This document shows positions 25,877 through 34,267 of a stretch of DNA of 64,000 bases, in pieces (the stretch's first letter is position 1; every line of letters begins with the position of its first letter). The DNA lies in the NCBI RefSeq assembly GCF_014694455.1, contig NZ_JAAUWT010000022.1, positions 1-64,000 on the forward strand, in the 5' to 3' direction. Below the pieces are notes generated by a model. It was given only the letters and a program-made list of their open reading frames with translations, was not told the origin of the DNA and did no database searches. The stretch is from Vibrio sp. S9_S30. Its GTDB lineage: Bacteria > Pseudomonadota > Gammaproteobacteria > Enterobacterales > Vibrionaceae. The position numbers were made by a program, and so were the translations under genes.

Positions 25877-27097
25877 ATGTTTTCAGGTCTGAGTAAAAGT
25901 GTTCGCCAATACATGTTGGTGACGTTCAATTATTGGAATTTCACGCTGACGGATGGCGCACTCAGAATGCTGGTGGTGCTGTATTTCCACGATTTGGGCT
26001 ACAGCACATTGGCGATCGCTTCGCTGTTCCTTTTCTACGAATTTTTTGGTGTTGTGACTAACCTCATCGGCGGTTGGTTAGGGGCCCGGCTTGGCTTAAA
26101 TCGCACCATGAATATTGGTTTAGGGATGCAAATCATTGCACTGGCGATGTTGGCTGTGCCAACGGTGTGGTTGACCATTCCGTGGGTGATGGCGGCGCAA
26201 GCGCTTTCGGGTATCGCCAAAGATCTGAACAAGATGAGCGCCAAAAGTGCCATCAAAACTTTGGTACCAGAGGACAATCAAGGCGCCCTTTACAAATGGG
26301 TCGCCATTCTCACGGGGTCTAAGAACGCACTGAAAGGTGCGGGCTTCTTTATTGGTGGATTACTGCTTTCTCTTATCGGTTTTAAAGCGTCGGTATTGGT
26401 GATGGCAGGGGTATTGTCTTTGGTGCTGATTGGCAGCTTAATCGCACTTGAAAACAACATGGGGAAAGCGAAAAACAAACCCAAGTTCAGCCAGATTTTC
26501 TCTAAATCGGACAGCATTAACATTCTTTCCGCTGCACGCATGTTTTTGTTTGGTGCGCGGGATGTTTGGTTTGTTGTGGCGTTACCGGTGTATTTAGGTT
26601 CAGTATTTGGCTGGGATCACCTTTGGGTGGGTGGGTTTCTCGCGAGCTGGGTGATTGCTTACGGATTTGTTCAAGGCTTTGCCCCCAAGATTACGGGGAA
26701 AGTACAAGGGCGAGTTCCGGATGGTTCCGCCGCATTGTATTGGGCGCTGTTGTTGGCTGCAATCACGGGCATGATTGCATATGCCATCCAAATGTCGTGG
26801 TATCCACAATGGGTTATCGTTATTGGTTTGATGGTCTTTGGGGCGGTATTTGCCGTCAACTCGTCGTTGCATTCCTACCTGATCGTGAGCTACGCCAAAG
26901 GCGATGGGGTTTCGCTCGATGTCGGTTTTTACTATATGGCCAATGCGATGGGAAGGTTGATAGGGACAGTTTTATCTGGCTGGGTCTTTCAGGTTGCCGG
27001 GCTGTCGGCGTGCTTGTGGGTGTCGTTTGGTTTCTTAGTATTCACTGCGGTTATCAGCATCAAGCTACCCAAGCATCATCACGCTACTCAAACATAA
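25877..27097 (+). CDS. arsJ: ArsJ, organoarsenical efflux permease (MFS)
   Basis: A 406-residue major facilitator with about eleven to twelve membrane segments. The N terminus SVRQYMLVTFNYWNFTLTDG and the cytoplasmic loop AKDLNKMSAKSAIKTLVPE are hallmarks of ArsJ. It extrudes 1-arseno-3-phosphoglycerate made by the GAPDH encoded two genes upstream, so arsenate leaves the cell before it can break down to As(V). I start at 25877 with GGGAG six bases upstream; the ATG at 25865 lacks such a site. The last codons and the stop lie in a 16-bp tandem repeat. Confidence 0.92.
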   Translation: MFSGLSKSVRQYMLVTFNYWNFTLTDGALRMLVVLYFHDLGYSTLAIASLFLFYEFFGVVTNLIGGWLGARLGLNRTMNIGLGMQIIALAMLAVPTVWLTIPWVMAAQALSGIAKDLNKMSAKSAIKTLVPEDNQGALYKWVAILTGSKNALKGAGFFIGGLLLSLIGFKASVLVMAGVLSLVLIGSLIALENNMGKAKNKPKFSQIFSKSDSINILSAARMFLFGARDVWFVVALPVYLGSVFGWDHLWVGGFLASWVIAYGFVQGFAPKITGKVQGRVPDGSAALYWALLLAAITGMIAYAIQMSWYPQWVIVIGLMVFGAVFAVNSSLHSYLIVSYAKGDGVSLDVGFYYMANAMGRLIGTVLSGWVFQVAGLSACLWVSFGFLVFTAVISIKLPKHHHATQT

Positions 27098-27146
27098 AGT
27101 TACTCAAACATAAAGTTACTCAAACATAAAGCGACCTAAACATAAA
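27083..27146. repeat. 16-bp tandem repeat, four copies, over the arsJ stop
   Basis: Four units of GYTACTCAAACATAAA (27083-27098, 27099-27114, 27115-27130, 27131-27146), the last one diverged to GCGACCTAAACATAAA. The stop codon of arsJ is the TAA of the first unit. Copy number changes would therefore not alter the protein. Confidence 0.92.
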
Positions 27147-27161
27147 GCCGTCACCGTTTAA

Positions 27162-27187
27162 AACGAAAAATCCCGGCAGAAGCCGGG
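27162..27187 (-). terminator. dps terminator
   Basis: Stem CCCGGC / GCCGGG with loop AGAA. Read on the minus strand the stem is followed by ATTTTTCG, so it serves the dps transcript that ends 78 bases upstream. No T run in the plus direction. Confidence 0.8.
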
Positions 27188-27264
27188 TAAAGAGGGGGAA
27201 CTCTAAAGCGGGTCAATAGACCCAATAGTGCAAGGATTATGTTCCGTGGCGAGCCTTTCAGACC

Positions 27265-27735
27265 CTACTGAAGCCAAGCATTCAGCATCCATACAAGTTT
27301 TTCTTGTTCTCGGATGTAATCGCCCATTTGTGCGGCTGTGCCTTCATCGTTAGCGTCGCCAGCAATGACCAAAATGTCACGTTGCTGGCGAATAAGTTGA
27401 CCCAACCCCTTTACAAGCCCCGCCATCGTGCTTTGACCATCGAATGCTCGTGTGTGCTCTTCAATCGTGCTGACTTCTAAGTACTCCGAGAAGCTATGCA
27501 GTGGTGTATGCCCTAGGGTTAAAATACGTTCTGCGATTTCATCCACTTTGGTTTGTAAATCTGTGTAGATTTCTTCAAATTTTTCATGCAATTCGAAAAA
27601 CGCATGACCTTTGATATTCCAGTGGTAGCCGCGGCTGTTCATGTACAGCACTTGATAATTGGCGAGCAGCTGATTGAGCGCTTGTGCTAGGTCTTCAGAT
27701 TGTTGTTGGTCTAAACCGATAAGTGTCGAATTCAT
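27265..27735 (-). CDS. dps: Dps-family ferritin-like DNA protection protein
   Basis: A 156-residue four-helix ferritin-like protein. The HWNIKGHAFFELHEKFEEIYTDL block holds the inter-subunit ferroxidase residues (His, Asp, Glu), and the rest of the bundle has the right length for the Dps dodecamer. It stores iron with peroxide as oxidant and protects DNA under oxidative and starvation stress. The N terminus is short, without the Lys tail of E. coli Dps, so DNA binding may be weak. Placed downstream of a LysR gene on the same strand with 109 bases between. Confidence 0.93.
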   Translation of the reverse strand: MNSTLIGLDQQQSEDLAQALNQLLANYQVLYMNSRGYHWNIKGHAFFELHEKFEEIYTDLQTKVDEIAERILTLGHTPLHSFSEYLEVSTIEEHTRAFDGQSTMAGLVKGLGQLIRQQRDILVIAGDANDEGTAAQMGDYIREQEKLVWMLNAWLQ

Positions 27736-27844
27736 AACGCTCTCCCAAAGTGTTGGCTGTTTTTCTTTGCTATGGGAGGAGAATAGCTATGTCTATTGGT
27801 TAGTTAAAATCGATTGTAATTATAACTTCAATAGAGAAAAGCTA

Positions 27845-28675
27845 TTACTTTCGATTTAATGTTTTCAATACCAGTTGAAGGGCAGGGTTCAAGCTGGTGT
27901 TGGTGGGATAGCACAACCCAATCCGGCGAAACATTCTTGGTCCATTTAACGTTTTGGTGACCAGCATGTTGGACGCCTCTAGTACCCCTGTTGGCAAAAA
28001 GGATATCCCCACCCCAGCTTGTGCTAAATGCATCACTTGCGTTTTGTGCTCCGCTTTGGCGACCAAGTTGACTGCTAACCCATCACATGCCAATAGCCCG
28101 ACGGTTTGCTGGTGGGCTTCACACGGTGGGCATTCGATGAAATCGTGTTGATGCAGTTGGTTTAAATCCACCGTGTCTTGCTTCGCTAAAGGGTGCTCGG
28201 GCAGCATACAAAGCACGTAGTCTTCTTCCCAAAGTGGCGAGAAGATTTCGTCTTCTTGTTGAAACATGTCCAAGGAGATTCGAGCATCGTAATCCGCGTG
28301 ATGATCCACGAGTTCGATCAGTAAGCTCGGGACGTGCTTTGCCAGCTTGGCAAGCAGTTTTGCGAGCTCCGACTGGCTGATGTCAGGAAACGTGGCGAGC
28401 TTAATGGGGAGGCATTGATTGCGTTCTTGAAACAGTGATGGCAGCTTTTGCACATCATGCAGTAAGCGGATCGCCAGCGGATATAGGTGATGCGCTTCGT
28501 CGGTGAGATCGACCCCTTTCTTATGCCGAACAAAAAGAGACGTACTCAGTTCTTCTTCTAACTGTTTAATGGCGTTAGAGATCGAAGGCTGGGAGACAAA
28601 GCAGCGTTCTGCGGCTAGCGTGATGTTCTTCTCTTCGTAAACGGCGACAAAGCTTTTCAGTAAGCGTAGATCCAT
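27845..28675 (-). CDS. LysR-family regulator
   Basis: A 276-residue LysR-type regulator, a little shorter than the usual 300. The N-terminal winged helix is MDLRLLKSFVAVYEEKNITLAAERCFVSQPSISNAIKQLE; the effector-binding domain follows to the end. It is divergent from the SDR gene at 28797, the classic arrangement for a LysR regulator and its target. The inducer is not evident. An ATAA-N7-TTAT palindrome lies in the 121-base divergent region. Confidence 0.88.
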   Translation of the reverse strand: MDLRLLKSFVAVYEEKNITLAAERCFVSQPSISNAIKQLEEELSTSLFVRHKKGVDLTDEAHHLYPLAIRLLHDVQKLPSLFQERNQCLPIKLATFPDISQSELAKLLAKLAKHVPSLLIELVDHHADYDARISLDMFQQEDEIFSPLWEEDYVLCMLPEHPLAKQDTVDLNQLHQHDFIECPPCEAHQQTVGLLACDGLAVNLVAKAEHKTQVMHLAQAGVGISFLPTGVLEASNMLVTKTLNGPRMFRRIGLCYPTNTSLNPALQLVLKTLNRK

Positions 28676-28796
28676 GGTGACCTTCTCGTTTTTATCTATA
28701 AGTTAAATTTATCATAAACCTCAGAAAACGATATTTATCATTTATTTCTCTTATCCATATAGTGTCTCCCGTTCCCATGAAACAGAGAGAAAGAAG

Positions 28797-29516
28797 ATGT
28801 CGAAATTAATTGTGATTACAGGTGCAAGTTCAGGTATTGGCGAAGCGGCGGCGAAAAAGCTGTCAGCAGAAGGGTATTCATTGCTTTTGCTGGCGCGTCG
28901 TATTGAAAAACTGGAAGCGCTAAATTTACCCAACACTCTATGTCGTAAGGTTGATGTGACCGATGTGAAAAGCTTTGAAGCTGCGATTGCAGAAGCCGAA
29001 AAAGCGTTTGGTCCAGTAGACGGTTTGATCAATAACGCCGGTGTGATGCTGCTGGGTAATGCCCATGAGCAAGATCCGCAAGAATGGAAAACCATGTTCG
29101 ATGTGAATGTGATGGGCTTGCTTAACGGCATCCATGTTGTACTCGCGAAAATGAAGGCTCGCAAAACCGGTACTGTGATCAACATTAGCAGCATTGCCGG
29201 TCGCAAAACGTTCCCGAGCCATTCAGCTTACTGCGGCACTAAGTTTGCTGTGCACGCTATTACAGAAAACATCCGTGAAGAAGTGGCCGATGATAGCGTG
29301 CGTATGATCACCATTGCACCAGGTGCCGTGGAAACCGAATTGCTCAGTCACACGACCAGTGATGACATCAAAGCGGGCTACGAAGAATGGAAAGAGAACA
29401 TGGGTGGGGTGATTGTGCCGGAAGACATTGCGAATGCGATCAGCTATGCCTATAACCAGCCACAAAATGTCTGTGTGCGAGAGATTGTGATCGCGGCAAC
29501 GCGTCAGCCAGCGTAA
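28797..29516 (+). CDS. Short-chain dehydrogenase (YdfG-like)
   Basis: A 239-residue classical SDR. The cofactor motif TGASSGIG, NNAGVM, the catalytic SS-x-Y-x3-K set in INISSIAGRK and SAYCGTKFA, and a cytosolic length are clear. The LLLARRIEKLE basic turn favours NADP. E. coli YdfG acts on L-allo-threonine and related hydroxy acids; similar activity is possible but not shown. Divergent from the LysR gene, which probably controls it. Confidence 0.9.
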   Translation: MSKLIVITGASSGIGEAAAKKLSAEGYSLLLLARRIEKLEALNLPNTLCRKVDVTDVKSFEAAIAEAEKAFGPVDGLINNAGVMLLGNAHEQDPQEWKTMFDVNVMGLLNGIHVVLAKMKARKTGTVINISSIAGRKTFPSHSAYCGTKFAVHAITENIREEVADDSVRMITIAPGAVETELLSHTTSDDIKAGYEEWKENMGGVIVPEDIANAISYAYNQPQNVCVREIVIAATRQPA

Positions 29517-29596
29517 TGTGAGCTGTACTAACGAAAAGAAAATATTCACATGTTGTTGACGGTGATTCCTCTTTTCTGACCGTGGTTAACATAGTG

Positions 29597-29634
29597 CTCC
29601 CGACTTTTACTGATATATTTGGGAAAGTTGGGAG
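29597..29634 (+). promoter_or_regulatory. Hairpin burying the ribosome binding site of the acyltransferase gene
   Basis: CTCCCGACTTT (29597-29607) pairs with AAAGTTGGGAG (29624-29634) over 11 positions with one G-T, around a 16-base loop. The right arm contains the GGGAG ribosome binding site, six bases before the ATG at 29641, so translation should be blocked while the stem is closed. It could be a temperature-sensitive element or a target for an sRNA or protein. Confidence 0.6.
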
Positions 29635-29640
29635 TGATTT

Positions 29641-30663
29641 ATGCAACAACGAATTTTCTATTTTGATCTATTGCGATGCATTGCAGCGGTTGCCGTTGTC
29701 GCCATTCATGTACTTGGTCCCTATCGGCATTTGCTCGGGGATGCTCCGATGGGGCATTGGCTCAGCGCGGTAACGGTGAACAGCGCCATTCGTTGGGCGG
29801 TGCCTATCTTTATCATGATCACGGGAGCGTTATTGCTCAGTGATCAGCGTACTTTTAATCTGCGTTATTACATGCAGCGGCGCGTGTTGAAAGTGGTTGT
29901 GCCATTTGTGGTTTGGTCTCTTTTTTTTGCAGTGATAGCGTCTTACTCCCTAAAAGACGGGTTTAGCAGCCGTGCGTTATTGGAAAAAGTGTCGGCATTT
30001 TATAACCAGGAAACCTATTACCACCTTGGTTTTTTTTATTACTTCATACCGCTGTATTTCGTTGCGCCCTTTTTGACTCATTTGGCTCGACATGCTGCTG
30101 CTCATGCTCCGTTGACTGCCTTGCTAGTGGTTTGGATCATCACCACGACATTGAATCTGTTTTTTATCGATGGTGTGTGGTCGAATGACTTGTGGCTTTT
30201 TTCGGGGTATCTGATTTTAGGTTACTGGCTGTTTAAACAAGAAAGCGTGTCCACGTCATCCGTTTTGCTGATGGGGACGTTGGCCATTATGGCGATGGCT
30301 TGTAATGCGTACCAAGTAATTACATTGAGTTTAGAAGCAGAACAATATCGAGTTGGGCGGTGGTTGTCGTACAAAACCATTAACACAGTGATAGAAGCTG
30401 CAGCGCTGTTTTTATTGGTGAGATACTTTGCTCCCAAGCTAAGTGACAAAGCGAAACGCTTGGTTTCGTTTGTCAGTCGTCATAGCTTAGGGATTTATCT
30501 GATGCACCCGTTGATGCTTTTACCTCTGTATCAATGGCAATGGTACCAAGGTAACCACCCATTATGGGTTATCCCACTGTGGACAAGCATTGGGTTCTTC
30601 GGTGCACTTTGGATGAGCTGGGTGTTGTCTCGGTCTAGTTTTACAAGGTGGTTGGTGCCATAG
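29641..30663 (+). CDS. Acyltransferase-3 family membrane protein (WecH-like)
   Basis: A 340-residue integral membrane O-acyltransferase with about ten membrane segments. The FDLLRCIAAVAVVAIHV opening holds the conserved Arg and His, and the HSLGIYLMHPL block near residue 285 is typical of this family. Members O-acetylate sugars of surface glycans; E. coli WecH acts on enterobacterial common antigen. No sugar-synthesis genes lie nearby, so the target is unknown. Its ribosome binding site is inside a hairpin. Confidence 0.85.
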   Translation: MQQRIFYFDLLRCIAAVAVVAIHVLGPYRHLLGDAPMGHWLSAVTVNSAIRWAVPIFIMITGALLLSDQRTFNLRYYMQRRVLKVVVPFVVWSLFFAVIASYSLKDGFSSRALLEKVSAFYNQETYYHLGFFYYFIPLYFVAPFLTHLARHAAAHAPLTALLVVWIITTTLNLFFIDGVWSNDLWLFSGYLILGYWLFKQESVSTSSVLLMGTLAIMAMACNAYQVITLSLEAEQYRVGRWLSYKTINTVIEAAALFLLVRYFAPKLSDKAKRLVSFVSRHSLGIYLMHPLMLLPLYQWQWYQGNHPLWVIPLWTSIGFFGALWMSWVLSRSSFTRWLVP

Positions 30664-30684
30664 CCACGATAGAGTAACTTGACT

Positions 30685-31014
30685 CTAGCGCTTGATGGCA
30701 AAGTGCATGAACTTCTGACCTTTATACGTCAGCGTTCCTTTATCTCCTGGATTCAGCGCATGATAGTAGTGGACACCGATTTGGAATTCACGTTTAGGAC
30801 CGACTTTGCCTTTTTGAACGTAAATCCAATATTCTTGAGGTTCCTCTCCTTGCTGGGCATCAGGTACGTCAATGATTTGTTTGTCTAAAACGGTGACTTC
30901 TGTTGTTTGCTCTGGTGCATCTTCGCCAAAAGTATGGCGTTTTTGAAATTGAACAAAATACCAACCCGCCGCAAGTGCGAGAAGGAGCAATAAGGCAAAC
31001 AGAGTAACGGGCAT
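30685..31014 (-). CDS. DUF2500 (YhhM-like) membrane protein
   Basis: A 109-residue protein with one N-terminal membrane segment (about 3-20) and a small soluble domain ending YYHALNPGDKGTLTYKGQKF. This matches E. coli YhhM (DUF2500), whose gene lies near rsmD and yhhN as here. Function unknown. Convergent with the acyltransferase gene. Confidence 0.85.
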   Translation of the reverse strand: MPVTLFALLLLLALAAGWYFVQFQKRHTFGEDAPEQTTEVTVLDKQIIDVPDAQQGEEPQEYWIYVQKGKVGPKREFQIGVHYYHALNPGDKGTLTYKGQKFMHFAIKR

Positions 31015-31247
31015 GAGGAAATATCATCTATGAAGCACAATGGTGTTCAATTTTACTCTGACTCGGCGCTTCGTCATAGGAATGCAACACAAATCGTGAT
31101 CTGGCTAGAGAATTTGTTGCGGTAAGTGCGCTAAATTCAAACGGGGATAGCCATAAAACAGTAAGTTAGGTATATGCTGAGTTATAGTTATGAAACTGGT
31201 TTGGTTGGCTGAGGGTGACGCCAGCGACCCAGTAGGGAGGGACGGCA

Positions 31248-31613
31248 ATGTCAGAAATTGAAAAAGTCGTGACAAGAACCCGCAAGCTGGAAAAGTTGCT
31301 TAGGGAACAATACCACGCATCTGGTGAAACGATGGCACAGTTGATTTCAAGTTGCGAAGAACGATTACCTCATAACGTGATCGATAAGTTGCGCTTTGTG
31401 GCCGCAACGAGCGACTTGCTTGTTCATGAGCATAAAGAAGATCTTGATGACCCTATTCGCTTTTTAAAGCTGTGTGATGAATGTGAAAAAGAGCTAACGC
31501 CGAGAAGTGGTCGATTCATATGGGGAGTGGCATTAAGTTTAATGATTGTGATTACATTAGCGGCATTGAGTTTTTATTATGCTCACTGGCAAGAGCTCAG
31601 TAAGCATCTGTAA
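31248..31613 (+). CDS. Tail-anchored protein, DUF4145-like soluble part
   Basis: A 121-residue protein. The soluble part (about 1-90) is helical and resembles DUF4145 by an RFVAATSDLLVHEHKEDLDD segment; a single membrane segment (about 92-112) follows and leaves a short tail, so it is likely anchored by its C terminus. A strong AGGGAGGG site precedes the ATG, and a strong terminator follows. I do not recognise a function. Confidence 0.7.
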   Translation: MSEIEKVVTRTRKLEKLLREQYHASGETMAQLISSCEERLPHNVIDKLRFVAATSDLLVHEHKEDLDDPIRFLKLCDECEKELTPRSGRFIWGVALSLMIVITLAALSFYYAHWQELSKHL

Positions 31614-31631
31614 ACAGCAGAATTGATACGT

Positions 31632-31665
31632 AAAAAGGGTGACGCATATTGCGTCACCCTTTTTT
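31632..31665 (+). terminator. Terminator after the tail-anchored protein gene
   Basis: Long stem AAAAAGGGTGACGCA / TGCGTCACCCTTTTT with a three-base loop and a T run; the A run on the other side makes it suitable for the 27-residue gene coming from the opposite direction too. Confidence 0.93.
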
Positions 31666-31698
31666 GTTCGCTCTATTTAGAAATAGATTCGTCAGAAC

Positions 31699-31782
31699 TT
31701 AGATGTAAAGCATTGGCAGCGTCATTAAACCAACAACTACTGCAATTATTACAAGTCCTTGTCTTTGTGAAGACGTAATCAT
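31699..31782 (-). CDS. 27-residue single-helix membrane protein
   Basis: A very small open frame below common gene-size limits. A polar start (MITSSQRQ) is followed by one hydrophobic helix (LVIIAVVVGLMTLPMLYI) that runs to the stop. An AGGAGC ribosome binding site lies about ten bases upstream, and the shared bidirectional terminator at 31632-31665 lies just beyond the stop. It resembles other tiny membrane proteins by form only; I do not recognise a family. Confidence 0.6.
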   Translation of the reverse strand: MITSSQRQGLVIIAVVVGLMTLPMLYI

Positions 31783-32556
31783 AACGCTGCTCCTAAAATA
31801 TGTAATTTATCCGTTGACAAAAAGAATAGCACTTGTTTTGGGTTTTGATCAAGTAATTATTTCTCTAAGCCTTAAAAAGATAACTAATCTAACGGATAAA
31901 TGACAGTTTACGTCACTTTATCGTCAAGTTTTTGTTGTTTTTATTTTGAGCTAAATACGAATTTATGGCAAATTTTGATTTTAACTCATTGTTTTTATTT
32001 GATTATTTTATGGCTAAATTATGCCCTTTATATCTTGTTGTATAAATGTCTTCTCAATCTGTCATAAGCTATCTAGTTTCAATAAAACACAGTTTGTGAT
32101 GGTGATGAGTGGTTTCAATTTTATTCCTATGAGAATAAATATCATTAGTGAGAAAATGAAGCTCAATAACTTAACTATGAATGGAATACGGTCTATAGGG
32201 GAGTGAGTAGGCTTTGGTTAGTGATTTTGATTTCATTAATTCCTTTTGAATCAATGAATTAACTTTTCTATTGTTGTCATGTTTTTATGGTTATCTAACA
32301 ATAAATGAACCTGATAGATGCATTTTTTAGGATCTAAACCATTTTGATTGAGTGAGATGAGATTTTTTCATAGGACTGTTAATGGATTGTTTAATCATGT
32401 TGTGTGGTTGTTCTATAACCTGTTTGAAGATTAACCTAGATCGAATTATGAACATTTGTTACTGGACTTCGAACTATCTCTCTCTACACTGAGCCTCTAC
32501 TTTTTGAGTGTCGCCATATTTGGTGGATTGAAACGGTTAAAAGAGGTCGATGAGGC
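31783..32556. other. AT-rich gene-poor stretch
   Basis: About 770 bases, strongly AT-rich, with no supported gene. A 61-codon open frame at 32021-32206 (+) has no clear ribosome binding site and a composition that fits chance. The last 100 bases must hold the promoter of the YhhN-like gene. AT-rich tracts of this kind are often bound by H-NS, but that is only a guess. Confidence 0.5.
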
Positions 32557-33180
32557 GTGAAGCAATCCAATCTAATAGACATTGCAACTTCAAATGCATC
32601 CGACAGAGCGGTCAGCTATTTTAGGCCCATTGTCGCGTTTTTACTTTGTGCCGCTATTTGGTTAACCGTCCCTTTTTCAGAAGCCTCATTGTGGTTACTT
32701 TTAGGTATGGGAATGTTTGGGATCAGTGAGTGCCTACGTGCTTCCACTTCACCAACGTTAAAATTTTCCTTTCTTCTCGATTTATTTGCCGTTGTGGCCA
32801 TCAGCGGTGCGTTTTGGGCTCAACTCGAAAGTGACATTATATGGTGGTTTCCTGCCTTTCTCTTTGCAGCAGGAGTGATTGTTTTCCTTCTTCTATTACC
32901 TCAGCTGGATAAGCTGCTTGGTCCCATCAGCGTCTTTGGAATGGTATTGACGCAGCTCTTGTGGGCTTCAGGAGAAGTCTGGTTGACTCAAATGAGCTTA
33001 GTCAGCTTATTGGGTGTCGTTGGGTGCCTCATATTGCTTGTGTCTCAAATAATATTTGTTTGGCACTATTTTAAAAGCCCAATTCGTAATGGCGAAGCAT
33101 GGTGTTCAGCGAGCTACTTCATTGGCCTTTTTTTTATCTCTATCTCCACCATCATTGCGCTAAATCAACCGCTTGGTTAG
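32557..33180 (+). CDS. YhhN/TMEM86-family membrane protein
   Basis: A 207-residue protein with about seven to eight membrane segments. The C-terminal part aligns with E. coli YhhN: ASGEVWL against LAGELWF, LLVSQIIFVWHYF against LLFISNFVWLGSHY, and ASYFIGLFFI against ACYFAGHFLI. YhhN-family proteins include lysoplasmalogenases (TMEM86). The family aspartate in the LLGDALT region appears as SECLRAS here, so catalysis may be altered. The start is GTG with AAGAGG upstream. Closeness to YhhM- and YhhL-like genes agrees with the E. coli yhhLMN group. Confidence 0.72.
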   Translation: MKQSNLIDIATSNASDRAVSYFRPIVAFLLCAAIWLTVPFSEASLWLLLGMGMFGISECLRASTSPTLKFSFLLDLFAVVAISGAFWAQLESDIIWWFPAFLFAAGVIVFLLLLPQLDKLLGPISVFGMVLTQLLWASGEVWLTQMSLVSLLGVVGCLILLVSQIIFVWHYFKSPIRNGEAWCSASYFIGLFFISISTIIALNQPLG

Positions 33181-33224
33181 CCCTTCCGTTAGTCTGAATG
33201 GCCATTTCCAAATTGGAGAAAACC

Positions 33225-33461
33225 ATGTCTCAGTCTGTACACGCACATCAAGTTCTACATTTGCTAGCCGAGCAAGATCTTAGCCTTCCACACCTGCTAG
33301 AACGTATACAGCAGTCCTTTGGCGAAAACGCAACGTTTCACACTTGTAGTCGCGAAGGCATGAAAATAGAAGCGCTGCTTGAGTTCTTTGTGCAAAGGCA
33401 AAAAGTATTTGTCGAAGGTGAGATGATTTCGTTGAATGCCGCGAGAGTTTGTTCGCATTAA
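33225..33461 (+). CDS. YecH-family metal-binding protein
   Basis: A 78-residue protein with SVHAHQVLHLL, FGENATFHTCSREGM and a C-terminal CSH, the pattern of E. coli YecH, with His and Cys residues able to bind a metal. The ATG at 33225 follows GGAGAAAACC; nine extra codons upstream are open but not family-like. Role unknown. Confidence 0.8.
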   Translation: MSQSVHAHQVLHLLAEQDLSLPHLLERIQQSFGENATFHTCSREGMKIEALLEFFVQRQKVFVEGEMISLNAARVCSH

Positions 33462-33487
33462 TATTTTGATCTGTTTATTTAAACCAT

Positions 33488-33511
33488 GAACCTTAAGGTA
33501 ACTTGGGTATA
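33488..33511 (+). repeat. Dispersed repeat with CTTGGGTAT core
   Basis: GAACCTTAAGGTAACTTGGGTATA, 37 bases before the yhgN start; related to the copy at 24191-24214. Confidence 0.5.
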
Positions 33512-33547
33512 TACTTGTCGGCATTTGATGTCGACTTGAGATTTTAG

Positions 33548-34138
33548 ATGGATATCTTATCCGCTGCTGTCATGCTGTTTTTGATTATGGATCCGCTGGG
33601 TAACTTGCCCGTATTGCTGTCCATACTGAAACACCTAGACCCCAAGCGAAGAAGAAAAGTGCTCGCTCGTGAGCTTGTCTTTGCATTGATGATTTTGCTG
33701 TTGTTCCTATTTGCAGGTCAGAAAATTCTGAATTTCCTGAATGTACAGGCAGAAACGTTGAGCATTTCCGGTGGTATTATTCTGTTTATCATTGCAATTA
33801 AAATGATCTTTCCGCAGCCCGGTGGTGTCGTTGGGTTAGCGGCGGGAGAAGAGCCGTATATTGTGCCTATCGCGATTCCAATGATTGCAGGACCGTCGGT
33901 GATCGCCTCTTTATTGCTGTTATCGAATCAGGAACCCGCGAGAATTTGGGAATGGTCCGGTGCGGTGATGATTGCATGGGGTGCCAGCTTTTTAATACTG
34001 ATGTTTTATGACTTCTTCCACAAGCTGTTAGGGGAGCGAGGCTTGAAAGCTGTAGAGCGCCTAATGGGGCTCTTGTTGGTGATCATTTCAACGCAGATGT
34101 TCCTTGATGGCATCAGTGCCTACTTCAAAATGGCATAA
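33548..34138 (+). CDS. yhgN: YhgN, MarC-family membrane protein
   Basis: A 196-residue integral membrane protein with about six segments. MDPLGNLPVL at the N terminus and AGPSVIASLLLLS in the middle are family signatures (MarC/YhgN, UPF0056). E. coli YhgN has the same length. Function unknown, though some members are labelled as antibiotic transporters on weak grounds. Confidence 0.9.
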   Translation: MDILSAAVMLFLIMDPLGNLPVLLSILKHLDPKRRRKVLARELVFALMILLLFLFAGQKILNFLNVQAETLSISGGIILFIIAIKMIFPQPGGVVGLAAGEEPYIVPIAIPMIAGPSVIASLLLLSNQEPARIWEWSGAVMIAWGASFLILMFYDFFHKLLGERGLKAVERLMGLLLVIISTQMFLDGISAYFKMA

Positions 34139-34177
34139 GAGCTCACCATTGGAATAAAAACTTAAAGCTAATCTACA

Positions 34178-34209
34178 GGCTTTCAATTAGACGGGCTTTC
34201 AATTGACGT
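34178..34209. repeat. 16-bp tandem repeat, two copies
   Basis: GGCTTTCAATTAGACG then GGCTTTCAATTGACG with a 16-base period, in the gap after yhgN just before its terminator. Confidence 0.75.
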
Positions 34210-34215
34210 AAGAAC

Positions 34216-34245
34216 AAAAAACCGCAATTTTAGGATTGCGGTTTT
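34216..34245. terminator. Bidirectional terminator between yhgN and yhhL
   Basis: Stem AAAAACCGCAAT / ATTGCGGTTTTT with a six-base loop between two convergent genes. A and T tails on both sides fit use from either strand. Confidence 0.9.
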
Positions 34246-34267
34246 TCTTTATCTTGAGCTCCGTTTT

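Noticed and set aside
32021..32206. A 61-codon open frame in the AT-rich region
   Set aside because: No ribosome binding site, composition follows the surrounding AT-rich DNA, and no protein-like pattern.
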